A stretch of 64,000 bases of DNA, from contig QOQU01000003.1 in assembly GCA_003327455.1 (NCBI GenBank), positions 186,001 through 250,000 of the forward strand, in the 5' to 3' direction. Below the pieces are notes generated by a model, which was not told the DNA's origin, did no database searches, and worked only from the letters and a program-made list of their open reading frames with translations. The translations under genes and the position numbers were made by a program. This DNA comes from Anaerolineae bacterium (GTDB taxonomy: Bacteria; Chloroflexota; Anaerolineae; Anaerolineales; UBA4823). This document shows positions 56,511-64,000 of this stretch, piece by piece; position 1 is the first letter of the stretch, and every line of letters begins with the position of its first letter.

Positions 56511-56631
56511 ATTCACCTCCCGGATGATAAGTTTAGAAATGTTATTTTAACCTTTATTCGGAGCAAACTGTAACTTGTTCTTTTCTATTTACCGTTAGTG
56601 CTTTAAGGAAGGTGGAGAACAGATCATTTCC

Positions 56632-57462
56632 TTATGAATTGGATTTGAGTTTTATAGCTCTGCGATAAATCTCGCGGCTTTGCCAGCCGGATTCACCTGC
56701 TAAAAGATTAGCCAGCGCTTTGAGGTTCGTCCCTGCTTTCAAGTGTAAACGGATCGCTTCCAGCAGACGTGCTTCATCCCAAAGTTGAGGGGATTGCGGT
56801 GCACCTTCAATGAGGAGGGTAATCTCGCCCCGTGGCGCTTCGGCAGAGAAAGTATCCACGGCCTGGGCGAGGTCGCCTCGCCAAAATTCCTCATAAAGCT
56901 TGGTTAGCTCACGCGCAATGACCAGCTTTCGGTTGCCTAGAATTTGATACAGGAAGGTTAGAGTTTTCAGCAGGCGGTGAGGAGCTTCTAAAATTACCAG
57001 GGTATAAGGTAAGGAAATGATTTTTTCAAGGGTTTGTTTGCGCTCGTTTATCTTTCTGGGTAGAAAGCCCAAGTAAAGGAAATGGTCAGTCGGCAGACCA
57101 GAAGCAACCAGGGCAGCGATTGGCGCGCAGGGTCCAGGAATTGGGCTGATACGGTGTCCAGAAGCGATAGCGGCGTTGACCAGTTCAAAACCCGGATCGT
57201 TGAGTCCTGGTGTGCCACTATCCGAAACCAGAGCCACGTCTCCCTTTTGCAGGGCTTCAAGCAAGATAGGAATACGACGGCTTTCGTTTTGATCATACAG
57301 GCTGATCAACCGATTGTGGATGTGGTAATGGTTAAGCAGTTTTTGGGTGACGCGAGTGTCTTCGGCTGCAATCAATGACACATTTTTCAGGATTTCTATG
57401 GCTCGCAACGTAATATCTGCCAGATTGCCAATAGGAGTCGCTACCAGATAAAGGGTGCTCAT
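56632..57462 (-). CDS. rsmI: 16S rRNA (cytidine(1402)-2'-O)-methyltransferase
   Basis: A 276-aa tetrapyrrole-methylase-fold enzyme that methylates C1402 in the ribosomal P site. Features are LYLVATPIGNLADITLRAIEIL, ISLYDQNESRRI, VALVSDSGTPGLNDPGFELV and IPGPCAPIAALVASGLPTD. Overlaps the upstream glycosyltransferase gene by 4 nt. Confidence 0.94.
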   Translation of the reverse strand: MSTLYLVATPIGNLADITLRAIEILKNVSLIAAEDTRVTQKLLNHYHIHNRLISLYDQNESRRIPILLEALQKGDVALVSDSGTPGLNDPGFELVNAAIASGHRISPIPGPCAPIAALVASGLPTDHFLYLGFLPRKINERKQTLEKIISLPYTLVILEAPHRLLKTLTFLYQILGNRKLVIARELTKLYEEFWRGDLAQAVDTFSAEAPRGEITLLIEGAPQSPQLWDEARLLEAIRLHLKAGTNLKALANLLAGESGWQSREIYRRAIKLKSNS

Positions 57463-58628
57463 GTTTGTAGAGGTGGTTTAACAATCGGTTTGGTTGGCAA
57501 TCTTTCGAAAATGATGCGAGCAATATCCATTGCTGCCGTAGGTCTGGCGATTCTCTTGCATGCCTGAACAGCTTGTTGATAACTCTCTGGATTTTCCAGC
57601 CAGTTATGCAAGGCTCGGGTGAGGCTTTCATCGGTAGGAGTCCAAAAGCCAGCCCCGCGAGAAACAACATACGAGACGTTGCCGTCTTCTTGACCTGGCA
57701 GGCGTGAATATAACAGCATCGGTAAACTGGCATTGATAGCTTCGGTAATTGTTCCAGGCCCGGCTTTGGTGATAAGAATGTCGGCTGCCTGCATGAAGTC
57801 GGGCATATCCTTTACAAAGCCATAAATCTTAACCATTTGTTTCCATTGTCTTGATTCAAGGGAGTGTTTTAATTTTTGATTGCGACCGCAGACGACCACC
57901 AGAAAGACCGGCAGGGGGAAGCGGTCAATATTGAGAGCAACGCGTTCTATTGGTCCCATGCCTTCGCCGCCCCCTACCAGTAGCAAGATGGGGCGGTCTT
58001 GAGGCCAACCCAATTTTTGACGGAGCGTTGGTTTATCTGCAGGAGGTTGACAGAAGCGCTGTGCGACCGGTAAACCGATGACCATCACCTGATCCTCTCT
58101 CAACCCACACAGAAATGCTCTTTGACGAGCTTCTTCAGTTGGGACGATGCACAAGTCAACTCGTCGGTGATACCAGAAAGCATGGGTGGTGACAAGATCG
58201 GTGACCACGGTGATGAACGGTGGTCTACGTTCACCGAGTGCCCGGAGGATTGGCGCATTCGCGATCGGATGAACGGATACGATCAGATCGCTGGGATGGG
58301 ATTTCACTAACTTGCGGATGTTTTGGCGGACCAGAGGCCATGCGCTATCGGCAATCAGTTTCGCACGGCGAGAATCGTTGCTGATATAGTATCCCCATCC
58401 CCAGGCTTGCGGCACCCGTACCATAATCGGATATAGCTCTGGTAACAGGTCAAAGGGCTTTGGGGCATATTGCTTGAAGATATCCACCATTTCGGTTTGA
58501 ATGGCATCGCCATATTGAATCTGGAGCGCTTCGATGATGGCTTCTGCGGCGCTGCGGTGTCCTCCGCCGGTGTCGGAGAAAAGGAAAAGAATGCGGGCTG
58601 GTTCAGGGTTGGTTGGTTGAAGTATCAT
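57459..58628 (-). CDS. Glycosyltransferase of MGDG synthase/MurG type (GT28-like)
   Basis: A 389-aa GT-B enzyme. The N-terminal RILFLFSDTGGGHRSAAEAI matches the MGDG-synthase family. The middle has ITVVTDLVTTHAFWYHRRVDL. The C-terminal donor site has LLLVGGGEGMGPIERVA and ILITKAGPGTITEAINASLPMLLY. It probably glycosylates diacylglycerol to make membrane glycolipids at the cytoplasmic face. No Shine-Dalgarno is seen at ATG 58628, and translational coupling to the overlapping DUF951 gene (26 nt) is likely. Confidence 0.85.
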   Translation of the reverse strand: MILQPTNPEPARILFLFSDTGGGHRSAAEAIIEALQIQYGDAIQTEMVDIFKQYAPKPFDLLPELYPIMVRVPQAWGWGYYISNDSRRAKLIADSAWPLVRQNIRKLVKSHPSDLIVSVHPIANAPILRALGERRPPFITVVTDLVTTHAFWYHRRVDLCIVPTEEARQRAFLCGLREDQVMVIGLPVAQRFCQPPADKPTLRQKLGWPQDRPILLLVGGGEGMGPIERVALNIDRFPLPVFLVVVCGRNQKLKHSLESRQWKQMVKIYGFVKDMPDFMQAADILITKAGPGTITEAINASLPMLLYSRLPGQEDGNVSYVVSRGAGFWTPTDESLTRALHNWLENPESYQQAVQACKRIARPTAAMDIARIIFERLPTKPIVKPPLQT

Positions 58629-58818
58629 GGGATTGGGATAGGATTACTTTTTTTATGCGATGAGCAAGTTCACGGCGCGACAGCAGTACCCGCCGACCAC
58701 ATATTAGACATTGCAAGCCGATATCGGCGCCCAAACGCACAACCCGCCATTCGTAACTGCCACATGGGTGCGGTTTGCGTAAACGAACGATATCGTCCAG
58801 TTGAAGTTCCGGTAACAT
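58603..58818 (-). CDS. DUF951 family protein
   Basis: 71 aa. DIVRLRKPHPCGSYEWRVVRLGADIGLQCLICGRRVLLSRRELAHRIKKV contains the DUF951 pattern, with Cys residues PHPC and CLIC that probably bind zinc. ATG 58818 is used; a TTG at 58830 is in frame but weak. It overlaps the glycosyltransferase gene by 26 nt. The family lies next to many housekeeping genes and has no established function. Confidence 0.82.
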   Translation of the reverse strand: MLPELQLDDIVRLRKPHPCGSYEWRVVRLGADIGLQCLICGRRVLLSRRELAHRIKKVILSQSHDTSTNQP

Positions 58819-58938
58819 ACCTTTGCTCAAAATCTGGTTGAATGCTTTCCCTCGTTATTAAGGGACAGGTATTTCAGATTATAACATGCTCATATTTCGC
58901 TTCGCAGGGAGGATGTCGGTCAGGAGAAAATAGAGCGC

Positions 58939-58958
58939 TGAAACCCTTGTGGGGTTCA
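58939..58958. other. Short inverted repeat in the 58831-59023 gap
   Basis: TGAAACCC-TTGT-GGGGTTCA with one A-G mismatch, at 58939-58958. The rest of the gap shows nothing beyond the promoter listed next. No T-tract follows. Confidence 0.3.
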
Positions 58959-58994
58959 GAAGGCGATACTATGCTTATCGAAGAAGGAGAATGG

Positions 58995-59000
58995 TATAAT
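58995..59000 (+). promoter_or_regulatory. -10 box of the M50 protease operon
   Basis: Perfect TATAAT 24 bp before ATG 59024, leaving a leader of about 17 nt that includes GAGG. No clear -35. Confidence 0.4.
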
Positions 59001-59023
59001 CCTCACAAATAGAGGAAAATTAT

Positions 59024-59668
59024 ATGTTGAGTTTCGATCTTTCCACCCTGCTTGCACATCTATTTGTGTTACTAACTGCCTTTTCGGTACATGAGTTTGC
59101 TCATGCCTGGACAGCCAATTATTTCGGTGATCCGACGCCCAGGATGAACGGACGTTTGACACTCAATCCCTTAGCCCACCTTGATCCGATTGGCTCATTG
59201 CTTTTATTGGTAGCCGGCTTCGGTTGGGCAAAACCTGTGCCGGTGAATCCCTATGCTTTGCAACGGAAATCCTCTTCAGCGATGATGTTCGTGGCTCTGG
59301 CCGGGCCTCTCTCCAACCTGGGGATGGCTCTCCTGGCTGCGATTCCTTTTCGCATGGGATGGGTATCTCTGGAAGAAGCCATTTTCGCTATCCAGACGCG
59401 TTCAAGTCATCTTCTGCCAACCCTTCCGCAATTGCTATATGTTTTTATCCAGATCAACCTCTTACTGATGCTCTTTAACCTGTTGCCGATTGCTCCGCTG
59501 GATGGTGAGAAAATTGCAGAGTATTTCTTTCCGCCAAAGTGGGTGCAATTTTTGGATGCGATTCGACCCTATGGACCGATCATCTTAATGGCAATCGTCT
59601 TTTTGGGTGTTTTGGGTTATATTATCAGTCCGCCTCTATGGTTTCTCATGAGGATTCTGGTTGGTTAA
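59024..59668 (+). CDS. Site-2 protease family membrane metalloprotease (M50)
   Basis: A 214-aa protein with about five helices. HExxH lies in SVHEFAHAWTANYFGD (His23, Glu24, His27), and the third ligand motif is LLPIAPLDGEKI. It lacks a PDZ domain. It belongs to the small Rip/SpoIVFB-like group of intramembrane proteases. The HD gene begins 3 bp after its stop codon. Confidence 0.88.
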   Translation: MLSFDLSTLLAHLFVLLTAFSVHEFAHAWTANYFGDPTPRMNGRLTLNPLAHLDPIGSLLLLVAGFGWAKPVPVNPYALQRKSSSAMMFVALAGPLSNLGMALLAAIPFRMGWVSLEEAIFAIQTRSSHLLPTLPQLLYVFIQINLLLMLFNLLPIAPLDGEKIAEYFFPPKWVQFLDAIRPYGPIILMAIVFLGVLGYIISPPLWFLMRILVG

Positions 59669-59671
59669 TCG

Positions 59672-60205
59672 GTGAATTGGCGTTATCGTTTTTGGCAATT
59701 TTGGAAAACTATTTGGGCAAAGCCAACTATTGAAGACCGGGAGCTTGTCGAGCGATTTCTAACTCCTCCGCTGGTGAAACTGTTTGAGCAACTTGATCCG
59801 TCCGAACAAGCTCATGCGGTTAGGGTATGTCGAAATCTAATTGCTGACGGAGAAACGAATCCGCTTTTGCTCACCGCAGCTTTGCTTCATGATATTGGGA
59901 AAATTTGTTACCGGTTGCAATTATGGGAAAGAGTCTGGATTGTGCTCTTTGGTGCGATTGTCAGGAAAATGACTGGACCATTGAGTCTGGATGAGAAAGC
60001 TTTGGAAAGAGCCGCGTGGTGGGAACGGTCTTTGTTGGTGGGCAAATATCATCCGTCTTGGGGAGCAGCGTTGTTACGTTCTAATGGAGTGGATGAACAG
60101 ATTGTCTGGCTGGTGCAATACCATCAGGATGCCTATCGAATGGATCCAACCCATCCTGAGGCGGGTTGGTTGAAAAAATTAGTGCAGGCGGATCAGCGAT
60201 GTTAA
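59672..60205 (+). CDS. HD domain protein
   Basis: A 177-aa phosphohydrolase-like protein with GTG start. The metal-binding pair is in LLLTAALLHDIGKICYRL, with HAVRVCRNLI upstream and VQYHQDAYRM downstream supplying further His ligands. The HDIG core is intact. The substrate is unknown; nucleotide phosphates are typical. It begins 3 bp after the M50 gene, so they are probably cotranslated. Confidence 0.8.
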   Translation: MNWRYRFWQFWKTIWAKPTIEDRELVERFLTPPLVKLFEQLDPSEQAHAVRVCRNLIADGETNPLLLTAALLHDIGKICYRLQLWERVWIVLFGAIVRKMTGPLSLDEKALERAAWWERSLLVGKYHPSWGAALLRSNGVDEQIVWLVQYHQDAYRMDPTHPEAGWLKKLVQADQRC

Positions 60206-60215
60206 GGAGATTAGA

Positions 60216-61208
60216 ATGAGAGTCACGATTATTGGATTGGGCAAAACTGGCGGCTCCCTTGGATTAGCGCTGAGCGGGAAATCAGAACAAATCCAGCGTA
60301 CCGGGCATGATCGGGATATTACGGTGGCGAAAGAGGCGCAGAAAGCGGGAGCGATTGATACCGTAGCAATCAACCTTCATCAAGCTGTGCAAGATGCCGA
60401 TGTCGTGTTCCTGTCCATTCCTTTTGATCAGGTTCGGGAAACGCTTCAGCAGATTGCTCTTGACTTGAAAGAAGGGGCTGTTCTGGTCGATCTCAGCCCT
60501 GCCAAACAGAAGATTGGTGAGTGGGCGAAGGAATTTCTTCCTGCAAGACGATATTATGTCGGATGGAACGTAGCAATTAACCCTGCCTACCTGCAAGATA
60601 CCCACAAAGGGATCGGGGCATCCCGGCAGGATTATTTCCATCAGGGAGTTGTAGCGGTCACAGCGCCAGCGGGCACACCTGCTGAGGTGTTCGAATTGAT
60701 GACAGGTTTGATCAAAAGCATTGGCGCAGAGCCCCTCTTTGCCGATCCTTTGGAGATGGACGGTGTGCTGGCCGAAGCGCAGGTCATCCCGCAATTGCTT
60801 TCGGCCTTAATGGTATATACGCTCACCAGGCAACCAGGCTGGCGGGAAGCGCGCAAATTTGCTGCCCAGGACTTTCTTGGGATGGGACTACCATTAGTTA
60901 GTTCAATCTCTGCCCAGGAATTATCCCAAACCTTATTTGCCAATCGGGAGTTGATCAGGCGATTGATGAACGAATTGCTAATCGTACTGGTCGAGTGGCG
61001 GGAGTATCTGCTCGACGGTGAAATTGAGTCAATCACCCAGAGCCTCTTGGATGCCCAACAAAGCTTTGAAAAATGGCAAACCGAACGCAGGGCGGCAAAC
61101 TGGATTCTCGAAGAGAGTGGTATACGGCGCGAGGATTTACCAACTTCAGGAGAGGTCTTTGGACGATTGGTTGGAGTGGGGAATTGGAAAAAGAAACAAA
61201 AGAAATAG
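60216..61208 (+). CDS. TyrA-like NAD(P)-binding protein (prephenate dehydrogenase family, divergent)
   Basis: A 330-aa protein. An N-terminal Rossmann domain with MRVTIIGLGKTGGSLGLALSG and an all-helical C-terminal domain fit the prephenate/arogenate dehydrogenase fold. The catalytic motif usually read as HPMxG becomes INPAYL, so the canonical His is missing. Hydride-transfer activity of the classical type is therefore doubtful. It follows the HD gene by 10 bp, with AAGGAG before ATG. A different dehydrogenase of this superfamily is the alternative. Confidence 0.68.
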   Translation: MRVTIIGLGKTGGSLGLALSGKSEQIQRTGHDRDITVAKEAQKAGAIDTVAINLHQAVQDADVVFLSIPFDQVRETLQQIALDLKEGAVLVDLSPAKQKIGEWAKEFLPARRYYVGWNVAINPAYLQDTHKGIGASRQDYFHQGVVAVTAPAGTPAEVFELMTGLIKSIGAEPLFADPLEMDGVLAEAQVIPQLLSALMVYTLTRQPGWREARKFAAQDFLGMGLPLVSSISAQELSQTLFANRELIRRLMNELLIVLVEWREYLLDGEIESITQSLLDAQQSFEKWQTERRAANWILEESGIRREDLPTSGEVFGRLVGVGNWKKKQKK

Positions 61209-61242
61209 ATGAGAAAGAGTATACAGATTAAGGAGGTCTAAA

Positions 61243-62424
61243 ATGTCATCACCTTTAGCCTGGATTCAGGATGAAATTGAGGCACTCAAAACCTCGGGGT
61301 TATATAATCGCATCCGTACACTAAGCTCGCCACAGGGAGCCTGGTTAGTGGTAGATGGTAAAAAGGTGTTGAATTTTTGTTCAAATAATTATCTGGGGTT
61401 AGCGAACCATCCAAAAGTGGTTCAGGCGGCTAGAGAGGCAATGGAAAAATATGGAGTCGGTCCTGCAGCTGTGCGCACGATCGCCGGCACGATGGATTTA
61501 CATGTTGAACTGGAAAAACGTCTGGCAGCTTTCAAAGGCGTTGAATCGGCCATAACATTTCAGTCGGGATTCAACGCAAATTTAGCCACCATACCGGCTC
61601 TGGTTGGAAAAGATGATGTTATATTTTCTGATGAACTCAATCATGCCAGTATCATCGATGGTTGCCGCCTCTCAGGGGCGAAAATTGTACGTTATAACCA
61701 CTGTGACCCCCAGGATTTAGAAAAAGCGTTGTTCGAGGAGCGCCGCAATCATCCGCGAGCGTTGGTGGTCACCGATGGGGTTTTTAGCATGGATGGGGAC
61801 ATTGCACCCTTAGATCAGATCTATGAAGTGACAAAGAAACACGATGCAATCCTGATGGTTGATGATGCTCATGGGGAAGGAGTGCTCGGTAGAGGCGGAC
61901 GGGGTATTGTTGATCATTACCAACTCCATGGAAAAGTTGATGTGGAGATTGGGACGCTTTCCAAAGCCTTTGGTGTGGTTGGCGGGGTTGTTGCTGGCAA
62001 TAGCTTGATTGTGGAGTGGTTGAGACAGCGCGGCCGCCCATTTTTGTTCTCGTCTGCGATGACGGTTCCCGACACTGCGGCCTGCTTGGCCAGTCTCGAA
62101 ATTCTGGAAAGCTCAACTGAGTTGGTCGATCGACTCTGGGAGAATACGCGTTTCTTCAAAGAGGAGATGCGCAAAGCCGGCTTTGACCTTGGCAAGAGTG
62201 TCACGCCCATTACCCCGGTCATGCTCGGTGAAGCGCCTCTGGCTCAAGAGTTCAGCAAGGCTTTATTTGAAGAAGGCGTATTTGCGATGGCAATTGGATT
62301 CCCTACTGTCCCGCGTGGCAAAGCACGCATCCGGGTCATGATTTCTGCTGCTCACCAAAAGGAGGATTTGGAACGCGGCCTGGAAATTTTTATAAAGGTA
62401 GGAAAGAATTTGAAGGTAATCTAA
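61243..62424 (+). CDS. kbl: Glycine C-acetyltransferase / AONS family PLP enzyme
   Basis: A 393-aa alpha-oxoamine synthase. Features are [68 protein letters not shown], and the PLP Lys in [17 protein letters not shown] strong AAGGAGG precedes ATG. Kbl (threonine breakdown) and BioF (biotin) differ little here; no tdh or bio genes are nearby. The Kbl name is favoured by length and N-terminal similarity. Confidence 0.82.
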   Translation: MSSPLAWIQDEIEALKTSGLYNRIRTLSSPQGAWLVVDGKKVLNFCSNNYLGLANHPKVVQAAREAMEKYGVGPAAVRTIAGTMDLHVELEKRLAAFKGVESAITFQSGFNANLATIPALVGKDDVIFSDELNHASIIDGCRLSGAKIVRYNHCDPQDLEKALFEERRNHPRALVVTDGVFSMDGDIAPLDQIYEVTKKHDAILMVDDAHGEGVLGRGGRGIVDHYQLHGKVDVEIGTLSKAFGVVGGVVAGNSLIVEWLRQRGRPFLFSSAMTVPDTAACLASLEILESSTELVDRLWENTRFFKEEMRKAGFDLGKSVTPITPVMLGEAPLAQEFSKALFEEGVFAMAIGFPTVPRGKARIRVMISAAHQKEDLERGLEIFIKVGKNLKVI

Positions 62425-62651
62425 CTGCGGTCGGCAAACGGATCCACTAATGGATTGGTTCCGGACCAGACGCAGCCGGCGTGAGCGTCATAATTACAAA
62501 TTGTGCCATGCGAACAGCGATGGGCAAGAACGCGCGGTGGAGTATCTGGCAGCCATTCAGCAGGATAGACGACTTCTGCTTCAAAGTGAACATCACAACC
62601 GGCTTGTTTACAAAAACGAGTTTTGTAGATTTCCCATACTTTCGTTGCCAT
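62421..62651 (-). CDS. Small Cys-rich protein, probable metal-binding
   Basis: 76 aa. Cys residues lie in RFCKQAGC and [16 protein letters not shown], a pattern suited to zinc or an iron-sulfur cluster. AAGGAGAA precedes ATG. The stop codon overlaps the kbl stop by 4 nt on the other strand. I recognise no family and propose no function. Confidence 0.68.
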   Translation of the reverse strand: MATKVWEIYKTRFCKQAGCDVHFEAEVVYPAEWLPDTPPRVLAHRCSHGTICNYDAHAGCVWSGTNPLVDPFADRS

Positions 62652-62827
62652 AAGTATTCTCCTTACAAGTACCTGATGATTGTGAGTATAGTCTGGTTAT
62701 TGGCGTCTGCAAAGTGTCAGGTGTCATAAATAAACTTGATAAATTGCGTCTATTTGGGATGATATATTAGACGTTTATGCATTGAAAATGCAATGGATTT
62801 TGAATGCAAGTATTATGAATGAATATT

Positions 62828-62856
62828 TTGCGTGCAATGAGAATCGCGGTTATAAT
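62828..62856 (+). promoter_or_regulatory. Promoter of the substrate-binding protein
   Basis: TTGCGT (62828-62833), a 17-bp spacer, and TATAAT (62851-62856). Transcription would start near 62863, giving a leader of about 205 nt. The rest of 62652-62850 shows nothing I can assign. Confidence 0.7.
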
Positions 62857-62862
62857 ATGGGG

Positions 62863-63067
62863 CACATAGAGCGTTTATGGGCAGGATACTTTTTATGAAA
62901 AAATGGGGCGAGATGGTGAAGAACGCTTTATGCGGGTTTGCCCATGACGCCTGTCAAGACTTTTATTCTAAATACGGAAGGAGGTATCCGAAGTAGAGAC
63001 GTTCATATCCAAAAATCGAATCTCCCAAAAATTTCCTAAAAAAACCATTTATTCAGGAGGAGAAAGT
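62863..63067 (+). promoter_or_regulatory. Structured leader with a possible 33-codon ORF
   Basis: GCGTTTATGGGCA (62871-62883) can pair with TGCCCATGACGC (62939-62950) across a 55-nt loop, giving about 12 pairs with one bulge. Inside it begins an ORF (62895-62996, MKKWGEMVKNALCGFAHDAC and 13 more residues) with AGGA upstream, which may be a leader peptide or chance. An AGGAGG at 62979 and the true gene Shine-Dalgarno near 63055 follow. Confidence 0.4.
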
Positions 63068-64000
63068 ATGACTCGTAAAATGCTAACCATCATTGGAACC
63101 GGGTTATTGTTGCTAAGCTTCATTTTAGGAGCTTGTGCGCAACCGACCCCTGCTCCTGAACCGGAGCAACCCGCTGCGACCGAAGCACCAGCGGCAACAG
63201 ACGCGCCGGCAGCGACTGAAGCCCCAGCAGTGACTGAAGCCCCTGCCGAGACTGAAGCCCCAGCGCCAACCGAACCCCCTGCGGAAGAAACCCCACCCCC
63301 TAAAGTATCCATCGCCACCTATGATGGGAAAACGCTCTCCGTAGCGGATTGTGACTACGGTGGGTATATCAAGTCCGTCGAAGCAACCGATGACTATACG
63401 GTGACGTTCAATCTGTGCAAATCCGATCCGGCTTTCCGCGAAAAACTGGCCTTTGGCGTTTTCTCGATCTATCCGAAGGAATGGCTTGAGGCGACTGCAG
63501 GAGAGACCACCCGCACCACCGAAGGTCAGGAAAGACCGGTGGGTACAGGACCCTATACAATTCAGGAATGGAGGCGCGGCGAGAGCATTGTCCTGGTCAA
63601 GAACCCGGATTATTGGGACCAGGAATTGATCCAGAATGCGCCTGAGACCTTGATCTTTCGCTGGTCAACCGAATCGGCAGCCCGTATGCTGGAGTTACAA
63701 GCCGGTACTGTCGATGGTATTGATAATGTTGCGCCGGAGGACTTTGAAGTTGTCAGGAATGATCCCAATCTACAACTGGTTGTCCGCCCGGCTTTGAATA
63801 TCTTCTACATCGGCATGACCAACACATTCCCACCTTTTGACAACGTCAAGGTGCGCCAGGCGATTGCCATGGGCATTGACCGCCAGCGGATCGTGGATAC
63901 CTTCTATCCTCCAGGCTCTGAGGTTGCCTCTCACTTTACGCCATGCAGCATTGTCAATGGTTGTGTCGGTGAACCCTGGTACGACTTCAATCCTGAAGCC
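63068..64000 (+). CDS. Peptide-type ABC transporter substrate-binding lipoprotein (partial)
   Basis: ATG 63068, preceded by AGGAGG, opens a frame to the window end (311 codons, no stop). The signal peptide ends in the lipobox LGAC, with Cys23 lipidated. A Thr/Glu/Ala/Pro linker with TEAPA-type repeats occupies residues 27-75. The rest is of SBP_bac_5 type: PVGTGPYTIQEW, NPDYWDQ, FDNVKVRQAIAMGIDR. The first part of lobe I seems missing compared with typical members. It would be the binding component of an oligopeptide or nickel/sugar importer of which the permeases lie outside the window. Confidence 0.88.
   Translation, partial: MTRKMLTIIGTGLLLLSFILGACAQPTPAPEPEQPAATEAPAATDAPAATEAPAVTEAPAETEAPAPTEPPAEETPPPKVSIATYDGKTLSVADCDYGGYIKSVEATDDYTVTFNLCKSDPAFREKLAFGVFSIYPKEWLEATAGETTRTTEGQERPVGTGPYTIQEWRRGESIVLVKNPDYWDQELIQNAPETLIFRWSTESAARMLELQAGTVDGIDNVAPEDFEVVRNDPNLQLVVRPALNIFYIGMTNTFPPFDNVKVRQAIAMGIDRQRIVDTFYPPGSEVASHFTPCSIVNGCVGEPWYDFNPEA

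Noticed and set aside
62895-62996. 33-codon ORF as a definite gene
   Set aside because: The only support is a weak AGGA and position; listed within the leader instead.
63049-63318. Gly/Ala/Ser-rich minus-strand ORF opposite the lipoprotein linker
   Set aside because: It is the complement of the repetitive TEAPA-coding DNA and has no ribosome-binding site of its own.

Overview
The window looks like chromosomal sequence from a mesophilic or moderately thermophilic member of Chloroflexota, most likely class Anaerolineae. This is an inference from gene content and style, because there is no rRNA and I saw no tRNA. The pointers are Ser/Thr kinases with extracytoplasmic beta-propellers, a lipoprotein binding protein with a TEAPA-type linker, UPF0316, DUF951, a heparinase-family polysaccharide operon, a single-chain CydDC, and dense operons with 4-nt ATGA overlaps. 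Base composition is moderate throughout and I see no obvious foreign island, prophage, CRISPR array or intact insertion sequence.

Layout. 1-8118: a partial minus-strand kinase with a PQQ-type propeller, divergent purB, then a minus-strand operon cinA, amidohydrolase-CYTH fusion, inositol-monophosphatase-like, aldo/keto reductase. 8226-16201: a frameshifted membrane protein, gyrB, a kinase with a TolB-like propeller, and a PAS/GAF/GGDEF diguanylate cyclase. 16204-20941: a membrane-anchored protein and cysE (minus), then rarD and glpD (plus), with two long structured leaders between cysE and rarD. 21126-26182: a TetR-type operator, an ABC-permease-ABC export operon, and a PilZ protein. 26183-33036: malic enzyme (minus), a small membrane protein, selA, an M24 peptidase and tsaD (plus), and a ferredoxin (minus). 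33293-42715: glucan phosphorylase, UPF0316, and an Rrf2-cydA-cydB-cydDC operon. 42719-45282: a minus-strand MacB/DevCA-like exporter and two tandem hairpin repeats. 45441-52142: M20 peptidase, two-domain oxidoreductase, heparinase II/III and GT4, all with ATGA overlaps. 52143-64000: ilvE, a small phosphosugar/phosphatase operon, Pgi/Pmi, rsmI, a GT28-like glycosyltransferase, DUF951, M50 protease, an HD protein, a TyrA-like protein, Kbl, a Cys-rich small protein, and a truncated peptide-type substrate-binding lipoprotein.

How the genes fit together. Cytochrome bd with its assembly ABC exporter sits behind an Rrf2 sensor, suggesting redox- or NO-responsive protection in an organism that is otherwise probably fermentative or microaerophilic (malic enzyme, glucan phosphorylase, ferredoxin, selenocysteine synthesis). 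The diguanylate cyclase and PilZ protein, with the 46-52 kb polysaccharide operon, point to surface or biofilm control. No known defence or secretion system is recognisable. The best candidates for something undescribed are the riboswitch-like leader in front of rarD (18012-18232), the repeat-rich leader in front of cysE (17668-17930), and the amidohydrolase-CYTH fusion (4975-6963).
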